Origin: Nostoc sp. FACHB-973
GTDB taxonomy: Bacteria > Cyanobacteriota > Cyanobacteriia > Cyanobacteriales > Nostocaceae
Assembly (NCBI RefSeq): GCF_014698115.1
Contig: NZ_JACJSJ010000022.1
Coordinates: 1-64,000, forward strand
Length of the DNA stretch: 64,000 nt
Reading direction: 5' to 3'
Shown here: in pieces, positions 8,621-16,299 of the stretch
How positions within the stretch are numbered: the first letter of the stretch is position 1
Layout of the letters: every line of letters starts with the position of its first letter
Made by a program: the position numbers and the translations under genes
Notes under the pieces: generated by a model
What the model saw: the letters and a program-made list of their open reading frames with translations, nothing else
Database searches by the model: none
Told to the model about the DNA's origin: nothing

Positions 8621-11536
8621 TCATTCGGGTCTCAAATCGTTGGATAATTCCACAATACCCCTAGTTCCATCAATCCGTACCCGTTGACCATCTTGCAATA
8701 ACCATGTAGCACCCCGAACATCCATTACTGCGGGTATCCCGTATTCCCGTGCAACGATCGCACCGTGAGAAAGCCTTCCTCCAGCTTCGGCAATCAATCC
8801 TCCAGCCCTTAATAACAATGGTGCCCAGCCGGAATCTGTGTAAGGTACTACCAAAATTGTATCCCGATCAATCTCTGGTATGTCTTGTAAGTTTCGCAAT
8901 ACCTTTACCCTGCCTTCGACCTGACCGTGACTAGCTCCAATGCCTTGTAAAATTTGGTCAGAGTAGAGGGCAGAAGGCGCTAGGGGATGAGGGGGTGTAT
9001 TGCCGTAGACTACAAAAGGTACTTGAGTAATCTCGCTATCTTGGAAGAATTGCGATCGCCTAAATTCCACTAACTCAACCAACTGTTCAATTAAGCTGGA
9101 ATCTCCACCCCCAACTAAACGCCGCACTTCATCAAAGTCTAGAAAAAAGATATCGCCTGTTTTCTTGAGTAAACCAGACTTTAACCAAATTTTCTCTAAA
9201 GCGACAAAACTCCAACGCAATTCAGCCAAAAGCCGTGAATAAACTTCGGTGACTCGTCCTTTGATATCCACACGCCGTTGCACAAACCCACGTTTGCGGG
9301 TACTAAAAAAGATGCTGTTGTTGGCATCTTTGGCGCCTACTTGTAGTTCGTTCCCCTGGATTAACTGCACAAACATCTGCTTGATGAGTTGGGGATTCTC
9401 CCGCCAAGTGGGAACGGAAATATCAGTTCCCACTTCGCTTAAATAGCCGTAATCCTGAAGCAATTCGTCAAATTCTTGCAGGATCTTCTTTCCCTCTGGG
9501 GTTTGGTTTAATTCTTCAAACACCTGCTGCGGCTCAAACTTAGATAATATCTGCTTGGCATCTGCGGCGATTGCAGCCAGCGATCGCAATGCTGCTACTT
9601 CTGGGGTGACGCTGTTATCAATTTGCTTATCCTTCACCCGAAAAATCGCCTGTCTCAGAGCAGCACTCAAGGGAGCTAAAATGCTGTAATACGTCCCTTG
9701 ACGCAGCAATTCTAAGATCAAGTCAATTCTTGCCAAGAGCTTGGGGGGTTCCAACTTATTTATATCTTCCTGCGCCAACTGCGACAACCCAGGAATGAAG
9801 CGTTTGTGATAATCCCGCTTGAAGTCCTTTTCTAAATTTAACTCTCGCTTGAGTAACCTTCCTAGTCCTGGAAAATTCTCCCAAGTTGACTTCCAAGATG
9901 GCTTACTCATTTTAGCTCCCCTGGTTAAAAACTCCAGACTTTCCGGCGGCAATCCCATGCGAATAAAAATATCTCCTAAGAGGGATGCGTTAAAGTAAGC
10001 TTGGGAGTAATGCAGAGTTGCTGTTTCAGTAAAATCTAACCCGGAAGCGCGATCGCCCAAAACTAAAGTAAAAATTTCTCCCCAAACTCCACAAGTTAAG
10101 GGACGATTAATCGACCATGTTAAGGGGTGAATGACTCCCGGAATTACTTCGGCGGCGATTTTCCGCGTCCAGATGGGTAACAAAGTGGTGATTGGTCGAG
10201 ATTGCAATACCCAAAGCGTTTGACCGTCGTAACTCCACTCAATATCTTGAGGAGTGCCATTGTAACGTTTTTCCAGTCGGTAAGCCAAGTATGCAACTTG
10301 CTTGATTAATACTTGGGGAACTCGTCCTTCACCCTCCAATTGCACAGAGGAAGAATTTTCTGCCTCAAAAACAAAAGCGCGATATTGTTCTGGTGTGACT
10401 TTTCCGGAAACGACTTGTGTGGCGCTGCCTGGGAGGGCTTCAATAATAATGGCATCACCTTGCTGGGTAATAGGATCACGGCTGAAAGCGACGCCAGAAA
10501 ATACACTTTGGACTTGTTGTTGAATCAGCACACCCATTGCTGTGTCATTTAAACCGCGATCGCGCCGATATTGTACAGCAGATGGATGATTGTAGGAAGC
10601 TTGCACTTGGGCGATCGCTTCTTGCAGGGCTTGGGGACTGGTAACATTTAAAACTGTTTTATACTGCCCAGCCGCAGAAGCGTGTTCTGAATCTTCGCCA
10701 ATGGCAGAAGAACGCACCACCAAGGGAGATAATTCTGATGGCTGGAGAAATTCTGTCAACAACTCAGGATCGTCAATGGGGGCAAGTACCCAACCCTTGG
10801 GGACTGGGTAACCCCAGCGTTTAATTTGAGATAATGTCGCTGCCTTTTCGCCGACGATGGCAGCATCCAACTCTTCATCTAAAGAAACCATAGCGCGTTG
10901 GCGTAGCCCGTCGTAGACATCGCCGCTTAAAAATTCCAACATCGCTTGCGACTCTGTTTGTGCTTCTTGGGCTGGGAGATTCATATCATCAGGAATTTTT
11001 GTGTAAATCCAGCCCATTAAACCAGCTAAAGCAACAGCAGCAAGCATTCTGGGGATATCGCTCAGGTGCAGAAGCGTCACAAACAGAGGAAACAGCAGCA
11101 AAACCCCAAATTTGACTACCTGTCTGGAGTGGAGAAGTGAAAAGCTAATACCTGCAAAGAAAAATACAAATATTGCCACCAGTGGATCATGTACCACAAA
11201 TCCCCAAACGACATTTGTCGTACCTGCGCCTCTGCCTATCCAGTATCTACCGATTACCAGAGCAATGAGGGCGACTAATTCCCAAGATGAACCATCTGGG
11301 AAGAAAGCACGGCTAATTAAGACTGCCGCAACACCTTTAAAAGCTTCTGACAAAACTGCCAGAATTCCTACAAATGTACCCCCGTGATAGAAAGCAGCTG
11401 ATACGCTGATGTTTCCTGTACCAACTTGTGATAATCGCTTACGCTTGAGGGCGTAAGTAACCCATGCAATCAGGGGTAATCCGCCCAAGAGGGGGCAGGC
11501 AATTAAAATAACTAAGACACCCCAAAGTTCAAACAT
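8621..11536 (-). CDS. PlsY-like acyltransferase domain fused to a PEP-synthase-like phosphotransferase
   Basis: This 971-residue protein joins two enzymes. Residues 1-190 form a multi-pass membrane domain like PlsY, the glycerol-3-phosphate acyltransferase using acyl-phosphate, with a GTGNISVSAAFYHGG loop and FKGVAAVLISRAF corresponding to PlsY glycine loops. Residues ~215-455 are a pyruvate/PEP ATP-grasp domain (GEKAATLSQI, PLVVRSSAIGEDSEHASAAGQYKT, SGVAFSRDP, QDIEWSYDG). The middle is poorly conserved. The C-terminus is a swivelling phosphohistidine domain with GGRLSHGAIVAREYGIPAV (His924). The PEP/pyruvate-binding barrel of true PEP synthase is not evident, as in PpsA-like dikinases such as rifampin phosphotransferase. 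Such fusions occur in other cyanobacteria. The substrate of the phosphotransfer is unknown; a lipid or acyl-group role is inference. Confidence 0.85.
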   Translation of the reverse strand: MFELWGVLVILIACPLLGGLPLIAWVTYALKRKRLSQVGTGNISVSAAFYHGGTFVGILAVLSEAFKGVAAVLISRAFFPDGSSWELVALIALVIGRYWIGRGAGTTNVVWGFVVHDPLVAIFVFFFAGISFSLLHSRQVVKFGVLLLFPLFVTLLHLSDIPRMLAAVALAGLMGWIYTKIPDDMNLPAQEAQTESQAMLEFLSGDVYDGLRQRAMVSLDEELDAAIVGEKAATLSQIKRWGYPVPKGWVLAPIDDPELLTEFLQPSELSPLVVRSSAIGEDSEHASAAGQYKTVLNVTSPQALQEAIAQVQASYNHPSAVQYRRDRGLNDTAMGVLIQQQVQSVFSGVAFSRDPITQQGDAIIIEALPGSATQVVSGKVTPEQYRAFVFEAENSSSVQLEGEGRVPQVLIKQVAYLAYRLEKRYNGTPQDIEWSYDGQTLWVLQSRPITTLLPIWTRKIAAEVIPGVIHPLTWSINRPLTCGVWGEIFTLVLGDRASGLDFTETATLHYSQAYFNASLLGDIFIRMGLPPESLEFLTRGAKMSKPSWKSTWENFPGLGRLLKRELNLEKDFKRDYHKRFIPGLSQLAQEDINKLEPPKLLARIDLILELLRQGTYYSILAPLSAALRQAIFRVKDKQIDNSVTPEVAALRSLAAIAADAKQILSKFEPQQVFEELNQTPEGKKILQEFDELLQDYGYLSEVGTDISVPTWRENPQLIKQMFVQLIQGNELQVGAKDANNSIFFSTRKRGFVQRRVDIKGRVTEVYSRLLAELRWSFVALEKIWLKSGLLKKTGDIFFLDFDEVRRLVGGGDSSLIEQLVELVEFRRSQFFQDSEITQVPFVVYGNTPPHPLAPSALYSDQILQGIGASHGQVEGRVKVLRNLQDIPEIDRDTILVVPYTDSGWAPLLLRAGGLIAEAGGRLSHGAIVAREYGIPAVMDVRGATWLLQDGQRVRIDGTRGIVELSNDLRPE

Positions 11537-11636
11537 TCTGGATTTTGGATTTTAGATTTAAATTTGCCATCTAAAATCTCAAATCTCAACTCTAAAATTT
11601 TTATGAAATTTTTGATGGTTATTAGGGGGCTTTGAG

Positions 11637-11811
11637 TCAGAATTCAGAATTCAGAATTCAGGAGAATATTTGATCAATGAATATATTAATCATACTAGAC
11701 TCCTTATACAGACAGGATATCTTAAGTGGCTCTTGTACACAAACTAGCTTTTCAAGCCAGCCATCAAGCCTGTTTTACTTCTGACTCCTGAATTCTGAAT
11801 TCTGAATTCTT
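11637..11811. repeat. Inverted pair of GAATTCA heptamer tracts
   Basis: Four AGAATTC units (11638-11662) face four GAATTCT units (11789-11811) across about 125 bp. Related tracts occur at 7013, 19880, 36076, 38281, 48029, 58259 and 62700. They are intergenic in every case seen. Confidence 0.75.
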
Positions 11812-11815
11812 CTTT

Positions 11816-11860
11816 AAGGACACTTGGCGAAGACGGAGACCGTTTAAGACAAGTGTCCTT
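11816..11860. terminator. Stem-loop downstream of the small membrane ORF
   Basis: AAGGACACTTG and CAAGTGTCCTT form a perfect 11-bp stem. It sits 18 bp after the stop codon of the minus-strand small ORF (11878-12054). No T run follows, so it may instead be an RNA-stabilising hairpin. Confidence 0.5.
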
Positions 11861-11877
11861 CTAGGCTACTAATGGTT

Positions 11878-12054
11878 TTAGTTTAGCGCATAGGCGGCTT
11901 GCAGCGCCCAGATGATGAGAGCAGCGATCGATCCCAGAAGCAACACGGTAGAGATAGTGACTACTTTTGGGGAATCTGCACCCTCAAACTTCATAATTCC
12001 TCGATTTAAGTCGGACACAGTTTTGTAATCCTCCTCTGTTACGGCATGAAACAT
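11878..12054 (-). CDS. Small single-pass membrane protein, unrecognised
   Basis: A 58-residue frame, MFHAVTEEDYKTVSDLNRGI followed by MKFEGADSPKVVTISTV and a hydrophobic helix LLLGSIAALIIWALQAAYAL. The soluble acidic N-terminus and one clear transmembrane segment look like a real thylakoid- or membrane-associated small protein, and a strong hairpin follows the stop. The open frame continues upstream without a stop for another 17 codons, so the start could be further up at a non-ATG codon. No family is recognised; small photosystem or NDH-1 subunits have this shape, but that is only analogy. Confidence 0.55.
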   Translation of the reverse strand: MFHAVTEEDYKTVSDLNRGIMKFEGADSPKVVTISTVLLLGSIAALIIWALQAAYALN

Positions 12055-12258
12055 TTGTCCGTTTTGATTGTAGTCGTTAAATTGGCGGATAACGTTAAAT
12101 CCCTAATATTATTTTGTTTAAGCTTTGCAATTTTTCCATCGCCACAATTACTTACTTATCCGGGGTGATTGGTCTGATTTATACAAATTGGGGAGTGGGG
12201 AGTGGGGAGATGAGGGAGACGCGGGGAATAATAAATGACTAATGACTAATGACTAATT

Positions 12259-13227
12259 ATGAAAATATTGCTGTTCGTAATTTTGGCGGTGGTTGTGGGA
12301 TTGTTTGTGCTGTTAGAGATAGGATTGCGATCGCTCTTTGGCTTTGGTAATCCCCTGATTTACGTTGGTGATGAGCAAATTGGTTATTTGTTGGCTCCTA
12401 ATCAACGTACCCGCCGCTTTGGTAATCGCATTGAAATTAATCAGTATTCTATGCGAGGTAGTCCCATTGCCAAAATGCCTGCACCTTCGACGCTGCGAAT
12501 CCTACTGTTAGGTGATTCCATTGCTAATGGTGGTTGGTGGACTGATCAAACTAATACAATATCCAGTTTGATGATGGGTTCTTTGGCATCAGCAACTAAC
12601 AGTAATTATCAGGAAGTACAAGTGCTAAATGCATCAGCTAATTCTTGGAGTCCAAGGAACGAATTAGCTTATTTACAGAAGTTTAGCACTTTTAACGCGC
12701 AAATAATAATATTACTAATTAATACCGATGATTTGTTTGGAGCTCCTCCGACTTCTTTACCAGTGGGACGCGATCGCAATTATCCAGATAGTAAACCCCC
12801 CTTGGCATTAGTGGAAGTCTGGCAGCGTTATCTGACTAAGCAAAAGCCGATTCCGGAGTTGAAAGCAGTGCATAATGAAGCCGGCGATCGCGTGGGGATT
12901 AATCTGGAGGCGATCGGTAAAATTCAAGCGCTGACTCGCCAAACCAACAGTGAATTTTTGCTGGTTATGACTCCCTTGTTGCGAGAAATTGGCGAACCAG
13001 GTTCCCGCGATTATGAAATTCAAGCACGCCAACGCTTGAGCGATTTTACTAAAGCGCAGCAAATTAACTATATCGATTTTTTACCGATATTTAATTCAAA
13101 TACTGAGTCGAAAGGTTTGTTTCACGACCACATTCACCTTAACTTGCAAGGGAATAAATTTGTGAGTGAAGTTATGGAGCGATCGCTTTTACAAATCTTA
13201 AACCAGTCACATTCGCCAATTCTTTAG
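12259..13227 (+). CDS. SGNH/GDSL-family hydrolase, membrane-anchored
   Basis: A 322-residue protein with an N-terminal signal anchor (about 2-22) and an extracytoplasmic SGNH fold. Block I is ILLLGDSIANGG with the catalytic Ser near residue 91. A block with Asn, VLNASANSWS, follows, and block V is FHDHIHLNLQGN, carrying the catalytic Asp and His near the C-terminus. The family includes lipases, esterases and polysaccharide O-acetyl transferases or deacetylases. In cyanobacteria such anchored forms often sit in exopolysaccharide loci, but no such genes are next to it here, so the substrate is unknown. The start is preceded by tandem AATGACT units rather than a clear Shine-Dalgarno site. Confidence 0.85.
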   Translation: MKILLFVILAVVVGLFVLLEIGLRSLFGFGNPLIYVGDEQIGYLLAPNQRTRRFGNRIEINQYSMRGSPIAKMPAPSTLRILLLGDSIANGGWWTDQTNTISSLMMGSLASATNSNYQEVQVLNASANSWSPRNELAYLQKFSTFNAQIIILLINTDDLFGAPPTSLPVGRDRNYPDSKPPLALVEVWQRYLTKQKPIPELKAVHNEAGDRVGINLEAIGKIQALTRQTNSEFLLVMTPLLREIGEPGSRDYEIQARQRLSDFTKAQQINYIDFLPIFNSNTESKGLFHDHIHLNLQGNKFVSEVMERSLLQILNQSHSPIL

Positions 13228-13308
13228 CTAAATTTGTCTGTGGGTAATAGCCGTTTCATCATTTTGGAGCTGATTACCCAGTCCCCAATCCCTAATCCCC
13301 AGTCCCTT

Positions 13309-13923
13309 TTAACTTTCTCGAATCCAAAGTGCCAGTCCTCCACCACGCCCACGAGCTGCAATGAAATCTTCTGTAACTAAAAAGAAGGCAAAGAAGGGTA
13401 GTTTAGCTATGGGCTGGCTATAAAAATCCTCGGACTGAACTTTACCAGAGCGAATCTGTCTGTTGTACATAACACGACCGAACAGACTGATGAGCATATG
13501 ATTAAAGTCAAATGCCAATAAATTTTTCTTACCCATGTATTGCACTGGTCCGGTAAGCTTTAACAATATAGGGACTAATTCAACCTGATTAGCAATTTCG
13601 CCTTGAGTTGAATCCTGCTCTAAATTGGCACTAAAGGAAATATGAATTGGTACAAATTTGGGCACATACAAACCCTTACCTAATACAATTCCTCCTCGTT
13701 CTCTAACTTTTTTTGTACCAGTGGCAAAGCAAAGCCGCCATTTTCCCAGAAGAGAGTCCAACGGATAGTTCAGGCGTTGTTGCTTGGCAGCTTTTTCTGC
13801 TTGTAATAAGGCGTTTACTAATATTTCAGCGCTAGGACGTGTGCTTTTTTCTCCTCGATACGCAGCCGCAGCTTGGGATAGCACGGTTACAAAGTCAGTC
13901 GTAGATGTCAAATCAGCTGTCAT
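13309..13923 (-). CDS. Plastid-lipid-associated protein/fibrillin family (PAP)
   Basis: The 204-residue product has the PAP/fibrillin hallmarks: LLGKWRLCFATGTKKVRERGG near the N-terminal third, a lipocalin-like beta-rich middle (FSANLEQD, GPVQYMG) and a C-terminal FFLVTEDFIAARGRGGGLALW segment. Fibrillins bind lipids at thylakoids and plastoglobules and matter in light stress. I chose the ATG at 13923 (MTADLTSTTDF) because the 45 extra residues possible from 14058 are basic, low-complexity and unlike the family start. The longer start cannot be excluded. Confidence 0.75.
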   Translation of the reverse strand: MTADLTSTTDFVTVLSQAAAAYRGEKSTRPSAEILVNALLQAEKAAKQQRLNYPLDSLLGKWRLCFATGTKKVRERGGIVLGKGLYVPKFVPIHISFSANLEQDSTQGEIANQVELVPILLKLTGPVQYMGKKNLLAFDFNHMLISLFGRVMYNRQIRSGKVQSEDFYSQPIAKLPFFAFFLVTEDFIAARGRGGGLALWIRES

Positions 13924-14244
13924 GAGGGCTGAACTATTTTTTTGCTTTTCTGATAGATTGTAGCGTTGATCTGTCACAGAACTATGGTTGATGGATGGTA
14001 GAAAGGAATGGAGCGATCGCTTGATCCTGTGGCTGCGCGGAGTAGGATATATTGACACGTGAGGTGTTTAGCGTTCGCTTCTCTTTGAAAGTCGCATGGG
14101 GGAAAAGTGGTGTGGGTTTGGAAATATTCATCATTCATGATTGGTAGAATGAATTAAAATAAATTTTGATCTTGTTCATTTATCAGTTGGGAATTTTAAA
14201 ATTTATACTAGATTTTTCACTGATTACTGATTTTGCGAGGAGTT

Positions 14245-14874
14245 ATGCTGCTAACTGAACGTCGCGGCGATCGGGTAGTTCTTTATAATATCAGTTGGCA
14301 ACAATTTGAGAATTTATTAGTAGATTTAGGTGAAAATCGTGCAGCTAGGGTGGCTTATGATGATGGCACGTTAGAGATTATGACACCATTACCAGAACAC
14401 GAATATTTTAAAGAAATAATTGGTGACATCATCAAAGATACGGCTGAACTTTTAGAGCTAGATTACGAGTGTTATGGCTCAAGCACCTGGAAACGAGAGT
14501 TAAAAAAGGCAGGAGTAGAACCTGATAATTGTTTCTATTTCCAAAATGAAGCCTTAATTCGAGGTAAGCTAAAATTTGATTTAAATCAAGACCCACCACC
14601 TGATTTGGCTTTAGAAATTGATGTTACTAATAAATCATTAGATCGGTTTCCTATCTATGCGCGATTAGGTGTGCCGGAAATTTGGTGTTATGACTCTGGA
14701 GAAATCAAAATTTACCAGTTGCAAGGTGAAGGATATCTGCAAAGAGAAACAAGTTTAGTATTTCCTAATCTGAAAATTCAAGAAATTCCTTCACTAATTG
14801 AAAGATATCGCATGGTAGGAAGACGAGTTTTTCGACAAGCAATTAGGGAATGGGTACGGGGACAGATGGGTTAA
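14245..14874 (+). CDS. Uma2-family (DUF820) PD-(D/E)XK putative endonuclease
   Basis: A 209-residue member of the family expanded in cyanobacteria. It shows the typical YDDGTLEIMTPLPEHEYFKEII start, then PPPDLALEIDVTNKS, which carries the Asp and the ExD-type acidic residues of the nuclease core, and RLGVPEIWCYDSGEIKIYQL near the end. Family members have a restriction-endonuclease fold; their role is unclear and many lie alone, as here. The start ATG 14245 is favoured by GCGAGGAG at 6-7 bp upstream. Confidence 0.88.
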   Translation: MLLTERRGDRVVLYNISWQQFENLLVDLGENRAARVAYDDGTLEIMTPLPEHEYFKEIIGDIIKDTAELLELDYECYGSSTWKRELKKAGVEPDNCFYFQNEALIRGKLKFDLNQDPPPDLALEIDVTNKSLDRFPIYARLGVPEIWCYDSGEIKIYQLQGEGYLQRETSLVFPNLKIQEIPSLIERYRMVGRRVFRQAIREWVRGQMG

Positions 14875-14917
14875 ACCAATTTGCAATTCGCTAATTGGTT
14901 TAATCAATGCTTTAAAA

Positions 14918-15014
14918 CTAGTACCGCAGGGCATAATTCGTAATTCGTAATTCTTATACTGCCAGGGTTTCATTAATTTGGAATAGGTGGTTTATTTACC
15001 CAGCGCTGTACTAG
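14918..15014. mobile_element. MITE with CTAGTAC ends, copy 1
   Basis: It starts CTAGTACCGCAGGGC and ends TTTATTTACCCAGCGCTGTACTAG, so the terminal CTAGTAC is inverted. The copy at 54899-55002 has the same two ends (CTAGTACCGCAAGGC and TTTATTTCCGTCGTGCTGTACTAG) but a different middle. No coding capacity. Confidence 0.7.
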
Positions 15015-15079
15015 ATAGTTAAACTTTTCTTAATTGATTTTCTTACTGACACTAAGTTCACAGTATATAAATTCCCAAT

Positions 15080-15553
15080 TTAAGAACTTGTTGGGCTGTC
15101 TGCGATAACGCTCTGAACATACTGCTCTATAACTGGTTTATCTGGTGGACTTAAATTTAGAGGCAGTTGAGTCAAATTAAAGAAACGTACCTCATGCGCT
15201 TCTTGAGAATCTGGCTTGAGCTTTCCTCTAAATCGCCGTGCTATGTAAACTGCCACTACATTAACTACAACATCTCCATTGGGACATTCATAAATCAGAT
15301 TTTTTGCAGAAAACAAGCCAAACCACTCAAGCTGCTCTAACTCTAAACCTGTCTCTTCAAAGGCTTCACGCTTAGCAGTTGACTCCAAAGACTCGCCAAT
15401 CTCCATACTGCCGCCAATCAGCCCCCACTGTTGATTATCCTTGCGGTGTTGAAGCAGCAGACGATTCTGTTCATCAATAATCAGTACAGCAGAACCAGGA
15501 ATGATTAAGGGACGATGCCCGACTAGCAAGCGCAGTTCTTGGACGTAGCTCAT
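15080..15553 (-). CDS. NUDIX hydrolase
   Basis: A 157-residue single-domain NUDIX protein. The NUDIX box reads GGSMEIGESLESTAKREAFE followed directly by ETGLEL, matching GX5EX7REUXEEXGU with all metal-binding Glu residues present. Upstream, GSAVLIIDEQNRLLLQHRKDN and QWGLIGG complete the fold. The substrate (nucleotide, sugar-nucleotide or other diphosphate) cannot be told from sequence. The start MSYVQELRLLVGHRPLIIPG is typical of a bacterial group annotated only as NUDIX domain proteins. It is transcribed away from the decayed gene to its right. Confidence 0.92.
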   Translation of the reverse strand: MSYVQELRLLVGHRPLIIPGSAVLIIDEQNRLLLQHRKDNQQWGLIGGSMEIGESLESTAKREAFEETGLELEQLEWFGLFSAKNLIYECPNGDVVVNVVAVYIARRFRGKLKPDSQEAHEVRFFNLTQLPLNLSPPDKPVIEQYVQSVIADSPTSS

Positions 15554-15657
15554 TGTTAGATTTTATTTTGTGTAAATAAAGTTTTTTATAGTTTAGCAAA
15601 TTCGCAATCTTTGCTATTAGAAAAAATTCCAAAAATAGTAATTTATACTTGATTATT

Positions 15658-16082
15658 TTATTTCTGTGCTGTGGCTATTTCTGCCAAATATTGCGCCCAA
15701 ATTTCGGAAAATTTATCTTATTTTGCTTCAAATAATAAGAAGTAAGGCTGATCGAATACGACTTTTTATCAAGGACAATGTTTAGCTAAAATATACTCAG
15801 AAAAACCGGATAGCTTTTAATTATAAATCAAATATTTATGAACCAATAAAAATATTATGATAAGATTTGTAAACTTCTTTAATAATTGGATAAATAAGAT
15901 TTTCACAAATTTAAAATTCCGAAGCGTTAGGTACTCCATCTTGAATAACGGTTTGTAAATCTTCGCGGAAATAGTCAGATATAGTAAATTGAATTTCTTC
16001 TATAAAATTTTCTTCGGTGTAGGTAATCTGAAATTCTTTGAGAACAGTACTGATATCTTTATTGCTCCGTAAATGTAAGCTT
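15658..16082 (-). pseudogene. Decayed gene with an EAK motif, nuclease-like
   Basis: Reading the minus strand gives a recognisable protein broken by several stops and at least one frameshift. Segment 1 is TYTEENFIEEIQFTISDYFR, then EDLQTVIQDGVPNASEF, then a stop at 15911-15913. The same frame continues as ICENLIYPIIKEVYKSYHNI. A shifted frame then gives KLSGFSEYILAKHCP, two stops, KVVFDQPYFLLFEAK, a stop, and DKFSEIWAQYLAEIATAQK. The hydrophobic strand leading to EAK resembles PD-(D/E)XK nuclease cores, and I recall intact cyanobacterial hypothetical proteins with similar text. The 5' end abuts a palindromic repeat at 16084. Clearly inactive. Confidence 0.7.
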
Positions 16083-16083
16083 T

Positions 16084-16111
16084 GTAGGGTAGCACAGCTG
16101 TGCTACCCTAC
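16084..16111. repeat. Perfect palindrome, AGCACAGCTGTGCT core
   Basis: GTAGGGTAGCACAG runs straight into its exact reverse complement. It abuts the upstream edge of the decayed gene and is followed by a GCGGAGCGTCCC unit common in Nostoc intergenic repeats. It belongs to the same family as the palindrome at 8490. Confidence 0.8.
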
Positions 16112-16299
16112 GTTCGCGGAGCGTCCCACAGGGATGGATCATCGCTTTATGGATGTAGGACGATCTAGCTTGCGGTAACGCTTTTGCAACGTGGCTTCTG
16201 CCTACTGCATTCTTCAACTATAATGTTGATCTGCAAAACTACCAGATATGGGTTAACTAGTCTGGAAGGTACTTTTAGTCTGTTTAGGGGACTGGATCT

